A DNA stretch of 64,000 nt from Neolewinella antarctica (lineage in GTDB: Bacteria > Bacteroidota > Bacteroidia > Chitinophagales > Saprospiraceae), in contig NZ_JAATJH010000001.1 in NCBI RefSeq assembly GCF_011927835.1, positions 1 to 64,000 of the forward strand, given 5' to 3'. Position 1 is the stretch's first letter; the number at the start of each line of letters is the position of its first letter. The translations under genes and the position numbers were made by a program. Below are positions 25,851-34,902 of the stretch, piece after piece. The notes under the pieces are model-generated. The model had not been told where the DNA came from. It made no database searches and saw only the letters and a program-made list of their open reading frames with translations.

Positions 25851-25898
25851 CCCCTGCACCTGTCCCGACTTAGTCGGGACGCAAAAAAATAGCAGGGG
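25851..25898 (+). promoter_or_regulatory. Structured 5' leader hairpin of the DEAD-box gene
   Basis: CCCCTGC (25851-25857) pairs with GCAGGGG (25892-25898) around an inner GTCCCGAC/GTCGGGAC stem (25862-25869/25873-25880) and an A7 stretch. It ends 16 nt before the start codon, so it could mask or expose the translation start. Cold-shock-type RNA helicases are often regulated through their leaders; this specific link is inference. Confidence 0.55.
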
Positions 25899-25914
25899 AA
25901 CTAAAACTGGCCAC

Positions 25915-27633
25915 ATGACCACCTACCAGGAATCCGACCTCCGCGACGAACTCAAACGCGCCGTTGCCGACCTCGGCTTCATCACCCCCACCCCCGTCCA
26001 GGCGGAAGCCATTCCCTTGATTCTTGCCGACGGCAGCCGCGACCTCGTCGCCCTCGCCCGCACCGGAACCGGTAAAACGGCCGGATTCGGATTACCCGTC
26101 GTCAACGACATCGACACAGACCTCGACGCCGTTCAGGCACTGATCCTCTGCCCGACCCGCGAGCTCTGCCTGCAAATCGCCCGCGACATTTCCGGCTACG
26201 CAAAGTACCGTAAGGACGTCAAGGTAACCGCCGTTTACGGTGGCGCACCGATCACCCACCAGATCCGTGAAATTCGCTCCGGCTCCCAGATCATCGTCGG
26301 TACGCCCGGCCGGACGCTCGACCTCATCAACCGCAAAAAATTGAAACTTGAGAACCTCAAACGCGTCGTCCTCGACGAAGCCGACGAGATGCTCAATATG
26401 GGTTTCCAGGAAGAACTAAATAGCATTTTGGGCGCTACGCCGGACGACAAGCAGACCCTGCTTTTCTCCGCCACGATGCCGAAGGAGGCCAAAAAGATCA
26501 GCCGGGATTACATGACCGACCCCGCCGAAATCAGCGTTGGCCACGAAGACGCCGGTGAGTCAAAAACCGACCACCAGTACTTTAAGGTGAAAGGTAGCAG
26601 CCGTTTTGCTCTTCTGCGCCTGCTCATCGAACTCGACCCCGACATGTACGCCGTCATTTTCTGCCGTACCCGTCGCGAGGTAAATGGTGTCGCCGAAGAT
26701 TTACGTTTCGCCGGCCACGCCGCCGATGCATTGCACGGTGACATGAGCCAAGCTCAGCGCGACGACGTCATGAAGCGTTTCCGCAAGCGCCGTATCCAGT
26801 TGCTCGTCGCGACCGACGTCGCCGCCCGTGGCCTCGACGTTCAGGACCTCACCCACGTCATCAACTATAACCTCCCGGATGCACCGGAAGTCTACGTCCA
26901 CCGTTCCGGCCGTACGGGCCGCGCTGGCAAGGAAGGCATCGCGATGAGCATCATCACCGGCCGCGAAACGCGCAACATCCGCGCGATCGAGAAGTACTCC
27001 AACATCACCTTTACTCAACAGCCCGTCCCCAACCAGGAGGAAGTTTACAAGTTGCGTGCGCTGCGCTTCGCCGAAAAGATCAAGGCGGCAACGCTCGACA
27101 GCAAAGTGGCGGCTTACCTACCGGAAGTAATCGAATCCTTCGCAGGAATCGAGCGCGAAGAGCTGATCCAAAAGATCCTGGGCTACGGCCTCGGTGAGCT
27201 CAGCAAGCAGCTGCAGGGCCAGGGCGACGTGAAGGAAGATAACGCTAAGGAAAAACGCCTCGACAAGGGGGACACGGACTACACCACGCTGTGCGTTGCC
27301 GTGGGCCGCAAACAGGGCTACACCGTGCCACAGATCATCGGTATGATGAATCGCCGTTTGCCCGGTAAGAAGATTAACTTTGGCAAGATCGATATCCAGA
27401 ACAACATCACCTACATCGGCGTGGACAGCAAAGCTGCTCGCAAAGTGGTGGCGGCATTCGAAGGCGCGGAGGACAAAGGCGTTCGGTTAGACGTCAAGGT
27501 GTTCGAAGGCGGTACGAACGTGGACGGACCGAGCCGGTCGTACGGTGGTGGCGGTAAGAAGAAGCAGTATAAGCCCGGTAATTTTAAGCCACGGCCTAGC
27601 TTCAGTGCTAAGAAGAAGCACCGTAAGGGGTAA
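25915..27633 (+). CDS. DEAD-box ATP-dependent RNA helicase with DbpA-type RNA-binding domain
   Basis: 572 residues from the ATG at 25915; a frame extending to 25822 would translate the leader hairpin. Motifs in order: Q-motif PTPVQAEAIPLI, motif I ARTGTGKTAGFG, PTRELCLQIA, GTPGRTLDLI, DEAD in VVLDEADEMLNMG, SAT in LLFSATMPKEAK, ATDVAARGLDVQDL, and HRSGRTGRAGKEG. Residues from about 450 form a DbpA-like RNA-binding fold (TTLCVAVGRKQGYTVPQIIG), followed by a Gly/Lys-rich basic tail. Such CsdA/DeaD-like enzymes remodel structured RNA in ribosome assembly, mRNA decay and cold adaptation. Single gene with its own promoter. Confidence 0.93.
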   Translation: MTTYQESDLRDELKRAVADLGFITPTPVQAEAIPLILADGSRDLVALARTGTGKTAGFGLPVVNDIDTDLDAVQALILCPTRELCLQIARDISGYAKYRKDVKVTAVYGGAPITHQIREIRSGSQIIVGTPGRTLDLINRKKLKLENLKRVVLDEADEMLNMGFQEELNSILGATPDDKQTLLFSATMPKEAKKISRDYMTDPAEISVGHEDAGESKTDHQYFKVKGSSRFALLRLLIELDPDMYAVIFCRTRREVNGVAEDLRFAGHAADALHGDMSQAQRDDVMKRFRKRRIQLLVATDVAARGLDVQDLTHVINYNLPDAPEVYVHRSGRTGRAGKEGIAMSIITGRETRNIRAIEKYSNITFTQQPVPNQEEVYKLRALRFAEKIKAATLDSKVAAYLPEVIESFAGIEREELIQKILGYGLGELSKQLQGQGDVKEDNAKEKRLDKGDTDYTTLCVAVGRKQGYTVPQIIGMMNRRLPGKKINFGKIDIQNNITYIGVDSKAARKVVAAFEGAEDKGVRLDVKVFEGGTNVDGPSRSYGGGGKKKQYKPGNFKPRPSFSAKKKHRKG

Positions 27634-27763
27634 GCGCCTTACTCTGAATGTAACGACATAAACACGGAATACCTTAGCAGCGCCGCGCCTCCCCTGGTTG
27701 TCGGCGCTGCTTCTGTTTTGAAATCCATCACCTGCTTGACCAGTGGCCCATGCACTGACGTGG

Positions 27764-29074
27764 CTAGATGGCCAAATCCTCAACTTCCCCGTCCTCCGTA
27801 TCAGTATTTGAAGAGAAGACTGCCATCCCAAAAGAGAGTGGGCCGATCCGACCGAGGAACATTAGGATGATCAAAATAATCTTCCCCATTACGGTTAGCG
27901 TCCCGGTCAGGCCAGCGGATAGTCCGACGGTACCGAGCGCGGAAACGACTTCAAATAGCACTAGGTAAGGATCTTCCTCCTGCACGAGTAGGAGGAGGTA
28001 GGTGCCGACGGCTAGCGTAAGCATGTAGAAGAAGAAGTTTGAGGTGGCTAAGCCGACCTTGGCGGGCGGAATAACGCGGCCCATAAACCTAGCCTGAGAA
28101 TCCCCCCGGAACGTTCCCCGTAGTTGCGCAAATAAGGCGGTGAAGGTGGTCGATTTCATCCCTCCACCCGTACCGGAAGGGCTGGCACCGATGACCATCA
28201 GCAGAATAACGGTGAACATGGGGGCAGGGACAATCGCACCAATGTCGTAGGTATTGAAGCCGACGGTAGTGAAGGCGGACATACTCTGGAACAGCGCCGT
28301 CATCAGACCCGTTTCTGGCGGCAGTGTTTCGATGTTTGGGTCGCTGAGGTAAAGCACCAGCGCGCCCAGGAGGATCCCCACGAACGTAAAGCGCAGAATG
28401 ATCCTACTCGTATAAGTGATGTGCGCCTTTTTGTTGGTGATGCTTTCGTAGAAGTCCGTAAATACAATAAATCCAAGCGCGCCGGAAATCGCCAACACGC
28501 TGATGAGTAAGTTCAGGCTAAAGTTATTTTGAAACGGAACGAAGCCATCCGAAAACAAACTGAAGCCGGCCGTACAGAAGGCTGAAATGCTGTGAAAAAC
28601 GCCGTTCCACACTACGTTATCTTCACCGGCGGCGTGAAATACCCAGGCCAGCAGTAAGGCACCGACGGCCTCAATAACGAGCGTGAACAGTACCATACTC
28701 TTGATGAAGTGGCCCACGTCAAAGCCCTGTGGTAGACTGAAATCATACGTCAGCAGGTCCGACTGCATCACGGAAAGTTGCCGCTTTCGACTCAGAACGA
28801 AGAAGGATCCGAGTGACATGTAACCCAGCCCGCCAATCTGAATGAGCATCAGGATGACCAACTGTCCCCAAAAGGTATAAGCCTGGGATACGTCGAGCGT
28901 CGACAGGCCCGTGGTCGATAGCGCGGAGGTCGCAACAAAAAAATTGTCGAGGGAACCAGTACTAAGCGTCTGGCAAAAAGGAGCCTGCAGTAGCAAAAAA
29001 CCGAGCAACAGCAAAAAAATATAGCCGTAAATCAGTAGCTGCAGGGGATGCAGACGGAGCAGAAATTCTTTCAT
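27764..29074 (-). CDS. TrkH/KtrB-family potassium transporter
   Basis: A 436-residue inner-membrane K+ translocating subunit with four membrane-pore-membrane repeats. The four selectivity-filter loops are visible: ATSALSTTGLSTLD, ISAFCTAGFSLFSDG, SMSAFTTVGFNTYD and VVSALGTVGLSAG, each with the filter Gly. GASPSGTGGGMKSTTF precedes the third cytoplasmic loop. These subunits need a TrkA/KtrA RCK partner, and none is visible in this window. Nine nucleotides separate it from the endonuclease III-like gene upstream, so they may be co-transcribed. Confidence 0.9.
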   Translation of the reverse strand: MKEFLLRLHPLQLLIYGYIFLLLLGFLLLQAPFCQTLSTGSLDNFFVATSALSTTGLSTLDVSQAYTFWGQLVILMLIQIGGLGYMSLGSFFVLSRKRQLSVMQSDLLTYDFSLPQGFDVGHFIKSMVLFTLVIEAVGALLLAWVFHAAGEDNVVWNGVFHSISAFCTAGFSLFSDGFVPFQNNFSLNLLISVLAISGALGFIVFTDFYESITNKKAHITYTSRIILRFTFVGILLGALVLYLSDPNIETLPPETGLMTALFQSMSAFTTVGFNTYDIGAIVPAPMFTVILLMVIGASPSGTGGGMKSTTFTALFAQLRGTFRGDSQARFMGRVIPPAKVGLATSNFFFYMLTLAVGTYLLLLVQEEDPYLVLFEVVSALGTVGLSAGLTGTLTVMGKIILIILMFLGRIGPLSFGMAVFSSNTDTEDGEVEDLAI

Positions 29075-29083
29075 GGGCTGGGT

Positions 29084-29872
29084 TTATTGGTGGCTTGAAC
29101 CCGTGCTGCCTTCGTCAGGTTTGGTAGCCGACGACTCGACTGCCGTGGCAAAGTAAGCACAATACCGTTGCACCACGCATTCACTACATTTTGGGGCTCG
29201 AAACGAACACACCCGCTGCCCGTGCCGCATGTAACCCTGGTGGCTGTCGTAGACGCGCTGCCCATCCCAGTCATCCGGCAGGTAGCTTTGTAATAGTCGC
29301 GCCGTTTTTTCTAAACTTGACTTCGGCGGGACGACACCCAGGCGCAAGGCAACCCGGTGGTGGTGCGTATCGACGACGAGCGCTTTCATTCGTAAGTAGG
29401 AAAAGCTGAGCACCGCCGCACTGGTTTTCGCCCCGACGCCGGGAATCTCCTCCAACCAGGCGCGGGCGTCCGTAACACTGACTTCGTGGATGCCGTCGAG
29501 CGATAGTTCGCCGTCGTTGCGTGCGGCCACTTGGCGCAATGCTTCCTGAATACGCGGCGCCTTTACTTCCGGAAAGGTTACTACGCGGATGGCTGCTTCC
29601 ACCGCCGCCGTGGGGGCGTCGATCACCTCCTGCCAAGTGGGGAATTTCGTACGGAGATTATCAAATCCCGCCCGCGTCACGGCGTTTTTGGTGCGGTGGC
29701 TCAGTAGCGCTTTCACCATTTCGGTGAGCGGGCCGCGGTTGGAGAAAGGGATAAACGGAGCACCGTAATGATTGGCCAAAATTTCGTCGACCACGAGGGC
29801 GCGTTCGCGGCGTTCTTCATCAGTATCGGTGTCGGGCTTGGGCATAATGTTAGAAGCTACGTTCTTGCGCAT
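29084..29872 (-). CDS. Endonuclease III-like HhH-GPD DNA glycosylase with Fe-S cluster
   Basis: About 262 residues from the ATG at 29872 (29845 is also plausible). Helix-hairpin-helix and catalytic region: LEEIPGVGAKTSAAVLSF with the Lys, then ALVVDTHHHRVALRLGVV with the conserved Asp. The C-terminus carries four Cys in C-x6-C-x2-C-x5-C spacing (VCSFRAPKCSECVVQRYCAY), the 4Fe-4S loop of the family. It should excise damaged pyrimidines, although the usual Nth sequence is shorter and the N-terminus differs. The Ser/Thr-rich tail is extra. Pairs with the potassium transporter gene only by proximity. Confidence 0.85.
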   Translation of the reverse strand: MRKNVASNIMPKPDTDTDEERRERALVVDEILANHYGAPFIPFSNRGPLTEMVKALLSHRTKNAVTRAGFDNLRTKFPTWQEVIDAPTAAVEAAIRVVTFPEVKAPRIQEALRQVAARNDGELSLDGIHEVSVTDARAWLEEIPGVGAKTSAAVLSFSYLRMKALVVDTHHHRVALRLGVVPPKSSLEKTARLLQSYLPDDWDGQRVYDSHQGYMRHGQRVCSFRAPKCSECVVQRYCAYFATAVESSATKPDEGSTGSSHQ

Positions 29873-30054
29873 TCGTTCAAAATTTTGTAGTGGACGCTGT
29901 CGCCGGTGCCAGGAAAAGGGTAAAGCAGGGTGGATTGGATTTATAACCGGCGGCAAAGCGTACACAAAGACTAACGCAGGCTAATTTTGGTGGGGCAAGA
30001 ACCGAGCGCGGCACAATTTTCCTACCTTGGAGCGAATTTTCGCAAAAAGTAACC

Positions 30055-31851
30055 ATGCACTACGTCTCCACCCGAAATCTAAATTTTGTCCTCAACGAAG
30101 TCCTCGACCTCGCCAAGCTCCGCAGCTTCGACCAGTACGTCGACTTCGACGCCGACACCACCGCCATGGCCCTTTCCGCCGCCAAGGAGCTCGCCGACCA
30201 GTATCTATGGCCTTCCTACCGGGAGATGGACAAAAATAAAGCTTACTACAAAGACGGTGAAGTGCACGTACTGCCCGAAGTAGGGGAGGGGATGCGCGCG
30301 ATGGGCGAAGCCGGCTGGATCTCCGCCGCCTGGCCTTACGACCTGAACGGTCAGCAAATGCCAACTACCATCCTGAACGCCGGCGGGCTAATCTTCCAGG
30401 CCGCTAACGGTAACCTGGCCGCCTACAGCTTTCTCACCACGGGCGCGGCGAATTTGATTTTGGAGTTCGGCAGCGAAGAACTCAAAGCTACTTACCTGGA
30501 AAAGATGGCCCTCGGCCAGTGGCAGGGCACGATGGCCCTGACCGAGCCGCAGGCGGGCTCTTCCCTTTCCGACATCACGACGACCTACGAAGTGCTGGAA
30601 GACGGAAGCTACTCCATACGCGGACAAAAAATCTACATCTCCGGTGGCGACCACAACTCGGTGGACAACGTAGTCCACCTACTCCTCGCGCGTAAAAAAG
30701 ATGGCGAAAAGGGGATGAAGGGCGTGTCGCTCTTCGTCGTGCCCAAGCACCTTCCAGCCGACGGTGGAATGGTAGACAACCATGTCACCACCGCCGGCAT
30801 CTACGGCAAGATGGGCCAGAAGGGCTACGTTGCCGCCCACCTCATGTACGGCGAGCAGGGCGTAACGAAAGGTCATTTGGTTGGAGAAGAATTTCGTGGC
30901 CTCAACAATATGTTCCGCATGATGAACGAGGCGCGGATCGGTACCGGCCTCATGGCGACCGGTTCCGCATCGGCAGCGTATTACGCTAGTTTGCAGTACG
31001 CCAAGGAGCGTCCGCAGGGTCGTCACCCGGGAAACAAGGACGTCAATGCACCACAAGTCATCATCGCCGAGCACGCCGACGTGCGGCGGATGCTGCTTTT
31101 CCAAAAAGCTGTCGTAGAGGGTAGCGTAAGTTTACTCCTTCAGTGCAGTTTCTGGGAAGACGTCAGCAAAGCAAGTCCCGACGCCGCTGAGCGTGAGCGC
31201 GCGCACCTACTACTGGAATTACTCACGCCCATTGCCAAATCCTTCCCCAGCGAGTACGGCAACGAGGCCGTGAGCACCGGTATGCAGGTACTCGGCGGTG
31301 CGGGCTACACGGACGATTTTCCCCTCGAACAGATCTTCCGCGACATCCGCGTTAACTCGATCTACGAAGGCACGACGACCATCCACGGCATGGACCTGCT
31401 CGGCCGCAAACTGCTGATGAAGAACGGTCAGGCGCTTAAATATTTGACCGAAGAAGTTCAGGGAACGGTCAAACAGGCGATGGCCGTGGAGCAAACCAAG
31501 CCGCTGGCGCTGACGCTGGCGCAAAGTTTGGAAAAAATGCAGGGCGTGATGGGTCACCTCTTTAACCTCGCCAAGACCGAAGACCCGAAAGTCTTCCTCG
31601 CCGACGCCACCATCTTCCTCGACTACTTCAGTCTCCACATCATCGGTTGGATGTTGCTCCGCGACGCGACCATCGCCGCCGGAGCGCTACCCACCGCGGA
31701 AGGCGACGATGACAAAAATTTTTACAAAGCCAAGGTTCTCGTGGCGGAATACTTCTTCAACTACATCTTTACCCGCACGGCCGGCCACCGGCGTACCTTG
31801 CTGGCCACCGACCGGATCACGGTAGACATGGACCAGGCTTTGCTCGTCTGA
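30055..31851 (+). CDS. Acyl-CoA dehydrogenase family protein, long form
   Basis: A 598-residue FAD-dependent acyl-CoA dehydrogenase that introduces the trans-2 double bond in fatty acid beta-oxidation. The N-terminal extension and helical domain are followed by MALTEPQAGSSLSDITTTYE (FAD/substrate site), QKIYISGGDHNSVDNVVHLL, MMNEARIGTGLMATGSASAA, and QVLGGAGYTDDFPLEQIFRD with the catalytic Glu in RVNSIYEGTTTIHGMDLLGR. The extra C-terminal domain of about 130 residues is typical of the long Bacteroidota/proteobacterial type. Single gene ending in a very strong hairpin. Confidence 0.92.
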   Translation: MHYVSTRNLNFVLNEVLDLAKLRSFDQYVDFDADTTAMALSAAKELADQYLWPSYREMDKNKAYYKDGEVHVLPEVGEGMRAMGEAGWISAAWPYDLNGQQMPTTILNAGGLIFQAANGNLAAYSFLTTGAANLILEFGSEELKATYLEKMALGQWQGTMALTEPQAGSSLSDITTTYEVLEDGSYSIRGQKIYISGGDHNSVDNVVHLLLARKKDGEKGMKGVSLFVVPKHLPADGGMVDNHVTTAGIYGKMGQKGYVAAHLMYGEQGVTKGHLVGEEFRGLNNMFRMMNEARIGTGLMATGSASAAYYASLQYAKERPQGRHPGNKDVNAPQVIIAEHADVRRMLLFQKAVVEGSVSLLLQCSFWEDVSKASPDAAERERAHLLLELLTPIAKSFPSEYGNEAVSTGMQVLGGAGYTDDFPLEQIFRDIRVNSIYEGTTTIHGMDLLGRKLLMKNGQALKYLTEEVQGTVKQAMAVEQTKPLALTLAQSLEKMQGVMGHLFNLAKTEDPKVFLADATIFLDYFSLHIIGWMLLRDATIAAGALPTAEGDDDKNFYKAKVLVAEYFFNYIFTRTAGHRRTLLATDRITVDMDQALLV

Positions 31852-31868
31852 GTACCCACCCGAATGAT

Positions 31869-31930
31869 ATCTAGTACAATAACTACTAAGGCTAGTCGCG
31901 AGACTAGCCTTAGTAGTTATTGTACTAGAT
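31869..31930. terminator. Perfect 29 bp hairpin with GCGA tetraloop
   Basis: 31869-31897 and 31902-31930 are perfectly complementary; the loop is GCGA, a GNRA tetraloop. Lies between convergent genes and lacks a strong T-run, so it may end transcription in both directions or block read-through by structure. Confidence 0.7.
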
Positions 31931-31962
31931 CACCAAAATCCTCGCGCCCCGTTTTTCACTTT

Positions 31963-32733
31963 CTACCGTTCCGTCACCCGCCGAAATTCTTCCCCGAACC
32001 CCGGCACTTCCGTGCCCATCCACTTGTCCCAAAAGGTGAAGTAGAGCCCGTAGTGATACTTCGCCCGCTTGTGGTGTACGTCGTGGTGCGTAGCACCAAC
32101 GAGCCCGCGCAGAAATGGTATCCGTGCCCAGCTCGCCGGGAAGATTTCCACCCCCGCGTGGTTAATCGTCGCCGAAAGCGTCATCACCGCCAGTAGGGTG
32201 AGAAAAGCGAAAACGTGCATGGGGATCAAGAACGCAGCGATGGGGATAAACACTGCCTGTAAAGCAGCTTCGATGGGGTGAAAGCTAAACGCCGTCCAGG
32301 CCGTCGTCTCGATGCTTTCGTGGTGCCATTTGTGGACGTGTTCGTAAACACCGGGCTTATGCATCCAGCGGTGAACCCAGTAGTAGTAAGTCTCCTGAGC
32401 TAATAAAAAGACTACCGGCCCCAGTGCGAGCCACACCCAATCCGCCGCGCTAAAAAATTCTGTGTACAACTGCGTGTAACCTTCCGCCCACGCCCAGAGC
32501 AGTCCGATTCCGAAAGCCGCAAAAATGAACGAGACGCCCGCCGACCGCAGAATCTCCAATCGTCTCAGTCTGGTTGTCGAAGTCTTGCGAGGAAACACCC
32601 GCCCCCGCAGCCGGTCACGTAGCTTCCTGGTGAATAACCAGTCGTAGCCCCCGCTAAAAAGCAGGTAACGGACGAAGATGATGGCGAATAGAGCGATCAC
32701 CCAAAAGAGCCAGTGGCCCGGTTCATGCTGCAT
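31963..32733 (-). CDS. Sterol desaturase/fatty acid hydroxylase superfamily membrane protein
   Basis: 256 residues from the ATG at 32733. Several hydrophobic segments and three di-iron His boxes: HRWMH in YYYWVHRWMHKPG, HKWHH in EHVHKWHHESIE, and HHDVHH in GATHHDVHHKRAKYHYG. The family uses a membrane di-iron centre and O2 to hydroxylate or desaturate sterol, carotenoid or fatty-acyl chains; the substrate is unknown here. An in-frame extension to 32802 lies upstream of a clear TACCTTTG promoter box (32755-32762), so the shorter start is preferred. Confidence 0.87.
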   Translation of the reverse strand: MQHEPGHWLFWVIALFAIIFVRYLLFSGGYDWLFTRKLRDRLRGRVFPRKTSTTRLRRLEILRSAGVSFIFAAFGIGLLWAWAEGYTQLYTEFFSAADWVWLALGPVVFLLAQETYYYWVHRWMHKPGVYEHVHKWHHESIETTAWTAFSFHPIEAALQAVFIPIAAFLIPMHVFAFLTLLAVMTLSATINHAGVEIFPASWARIPFLRGLVGATHHDVHHKRAKYHYGLYFTFWDKWMGTEVPGFGEEFRRVTER

Positions 32734-32754
32734 ACTAGGATCGTTTGGCGGGCG

Positions 32755-32762
32755 CAAAGGTA
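32755..32762 (-). promoter_or_regulatory. -7 box (TACCTTTG) for the desaturase-family gene
   Basis: Exact TAnnTTTG match on the minus strand, 21 nt before the ATG at 32733; it also decides the start choice. Confidence 0.6.
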
Positions 32763-32800
32763 CCCGCCGGGGGTTAGTGAAGTCGTCTGGGCGAGCAAGC

Positions 32801-32835
32801 AAAAACGCCCCCCGTCAGCTAAATGACGGGGGGCG
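32801..32835 (-). terminator. Rho-independent terminator of the 32879-34654 gene
   Basis: The 12 bp GC-rich stem 32806-32817/32824-32835 is followed on the minus strand by five T residues (32801-32805). It lies 43 nt past the stop of the minus-strand gene. Confidence 0.88.
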
Positions 32836-32878
32836 CTTAATTGTTATGATAAAGGGTAGCTTAACGTGCTACTGGCAA

Positions 32879-34654
32879 CTAGATACCCGTAAGGGAACCG
32901 ACGATAGCGGCAGCACCAGAAACTATAATCGCGGTAAACAACCACCAAGCGGCGGCTACGGCAGCTTTGCGGGCACCGTCCGCCTCGATGACGGCACGGC
33001 GGGCGGCCTGGTTTTTGGCGCCGTTGGCGGCGTCGGCGGCGGCTTGCAGCTGGTCCTTGACGGTGTTCTGCGCTCCCTCTACTTGGGCTACGGCCTTATC
33101 AATATCAGCGTGGCTTAGACTGGTGTTGGCAACCAGTGTGTTGACCAGGTCATCCCGTCGGTAATTCTTAATCCGGTGATTGACCGTATCGAAAGAATCG
33201 GCTGGATTATTAATAATCGACATGAACTGGTTCTTCAGGCCGTTAAAATCAATGCCGGAACTAGCGGACGCCTCACCGCTACCGGAGCCACCAACTTGAT
33301 CCTGCACGCCATTGACGAAAGACATCACTTTATCCTGAACCATCTTCAGCGTATCATTATCCAAAGCTTCCTGCACGCTGGTCGGTAACTTGCCGAGAAC
33401 CTGCGTCAGCTGATTGGCGTAACCTTCCAACTGCTTTTTCTCCAAGGACGTGTTGTTGCTCAGAATTTTGATGATGCTTTCCTTGTCCATCCCTTTCACC
33501 TTTTCGATGGCGTCGGACGAAGTTCCTTGTGGATCATCGAGCAATTCCTGAATCTTGGGACCGAGTTTCTTGGCGTCGAAGCTCTCCGGCGTTGCGCCGT
33601 TGAGGTAATCGGTTAGTTTTCCGGTGTACTTTTCGTACATCTCGTCGGTGCTCATGCCGCCTTCGGATTCTCCCTGGTTGTCTTTTTGGAACTGGCTAAC
33701 GAGCTGCTTCAACTGCTTGATCCGATCCGATTTTCCGCCGTCGTCTTTGCTGCCACTATCGGCGTCGTCGCCACCTCCGTCTACTACTGTCTGGATCGCG
33801 GATTGAATGGCGGTCCACTTAGCTGGGTTGGAGCCGCTGTCTTTGGAAGCTTGGCTTAACGTCTGTTGCAAATCAGCTTTCAACTTGTCGTAAGATGGTA
33901 CGTCGCCAATCTTTCCGACAACTTTGTCACTTGCCTTATCTAATTTATTACCAACCTTATCGACCTTCTTTCCAACCGTACTGGTGAACTGGTTGATGGC
34001 ATCGGAAATACCGTCGGCGTTGAAGGCGGACGTCATCTCCGAGCGAAATTTCTCGATCGTGTTGTCGGCTACGGATTCCACCTGGCTAGCGGCACTGGGT
34101 GTGAACAGCCCCTTAACCGTATCGGCACCGGCGCGAAGACCGGCCACGGCGGTGTTAATGAGGGAGCCGATCAGCGTACCCGCCATCTTGCCCTCGAGGT
34201 AGAACATGAGGAGGTAAAAGACCGCCCAGATGGTCAGCCCCAGAGTAATGGCAATAACGTTGTTGACGGCCGGCGTCAACGTGAGGGCTAGGGCAGTGGC
34301 GCCGAAGAGAGAAACGGCTGCCGTGACGACGTTCCAGATGCCGAGGGCGGAAGAAATCATTACCCCGGTGTTCGTGGAGTTCGTTTCGTTCCAGTCGGAA
34401 TCGTCCGTGCTGCTGGCTCCGTACCTGGATTCTACGTAGGACTCCTTGAGGTTCGGGATGGCCGACACGCCAATGGCAATTGAAAGTGCCGTGAGGAGGA
34501 ACTGGAAGCCGATGGCCAGCATCACGCCAAATAGGACGACGATGAAGTAGTTGGGCGTCAGGACGATCTCGGTGTCCACAAAGTTGTCGCTCTGTGCGCT
34601 CAGGCCGGTGCCCGCCAGCAGCGCCAGGGAAGAAAGTAAATGTTTGGTTGTCAT
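32879..34654 (-). CDS. Large multi-pass membrane protein with Asp/Lys-rich repeat region, unknown function
   Basis: 591 residues. A signal peptide (MTTKHLLSSLALLAGTGLSA) is followed by four or so hydrophobic helices in the first 165 residues, then a long helical, Ser/Asp/Lys-rich soluble region, and a final helix ending with AAVAAAWWLFTAIIVSGAAA. Two segments look like one repeated motif: DKESIIKILSNNTSLEKKQL and RDDLVNTLVANTSLSHADID, each followed by a helix. No known family recognised. Membrane anchoring at both ends with a long helical domain between suggests a scaffold or envelope-stress protein (speculative). It has its own terminator. Confidence 0.6.
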   Translation of the reverse strand: MTTKHLLSSLALLAGTGLSAQSDNFVDTEIVLTPNYFIVVLFGVMLAIGFQFLLTALSIAIGVSAIPNLKESYVESRYGASSTDDSDWNETNSTNTGVMISSALGIWNVVTAAVSLFGATALALTLTPAVNNVIAITLGLTIWAVFYLLMFYLEGKMAGTLIGSLINTAVAGLRAGADTVKGLFTPSAASQVESVADNTIEKFRSEMTSAFNADGISDAINQFTSTVGKKVDKVGNKLDKASDKVVGKIGDVPSYDKLKADLQQTLSQASKDSGSNPAKWTAIQSAIQTVVDGGGDDADSGSKDDGGKSDRIKQLKQLVSQFQKDNQGESEGGMSTDEMYEKYTGKLTDYLNGATPESFDAKKLGPKIQELLDDPQGTSSDAIEKVKGMDKESIIKILSNNTSLEKKQLEGYANQLTQVLGKLPTSVQEALDNDTLKMVQDKVMSFVNGVQDQVGGSGSGEASASSGIDFNGLKNQFMSIINNPADSFDTVNHRIKNYRRDDLVNTLVANTSLSHADIDKAVAQVEGAQNTVKDQLQAAADAANGAKNQAARRAVIEADGARKAAVAAAWWLFTAIIVSGAAAIVGSLTGI

Positions 34655-34838
34655 GGTATAAACGAATTATGTAAAAAGTATGTGTTGTTAGCTTTACCTA
34701 GTGTTTTAAGCGTTCACTATTTTGCATGTTCGGTGGGGCGGTCAATCGCGGGCACATAACAATTCGGTCACGTACATTTTCCCGTATCGGGCAGATTAAC
34801 GGGACTGGCCGGAGTCGTTTTGCACCACTCAACCGCCC

Positions 34839-34855
34839 GGCACCAGCGACCGCGC
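34839..34855 (+). repeat. Dispersed 17-mer, copy upstream of ubiD-like gene
   Basis: Reads GGCACCAGCGACCGCGC, 47 nt before the ATG at 34903 and in the same direction as that gene. Confidence 0.65.
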
Positions 34856-34902
34856 ATCCTTGTGACAGTCTCGCGACAACCTTCAACGGCACCAGCTATT
34901 CT

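Noticed and set aside
31864-32196. 110-codon plus-strand frame
   Set aside because: Begins in the 29 bp hairpin and is antisense to the desaturase-family gene.
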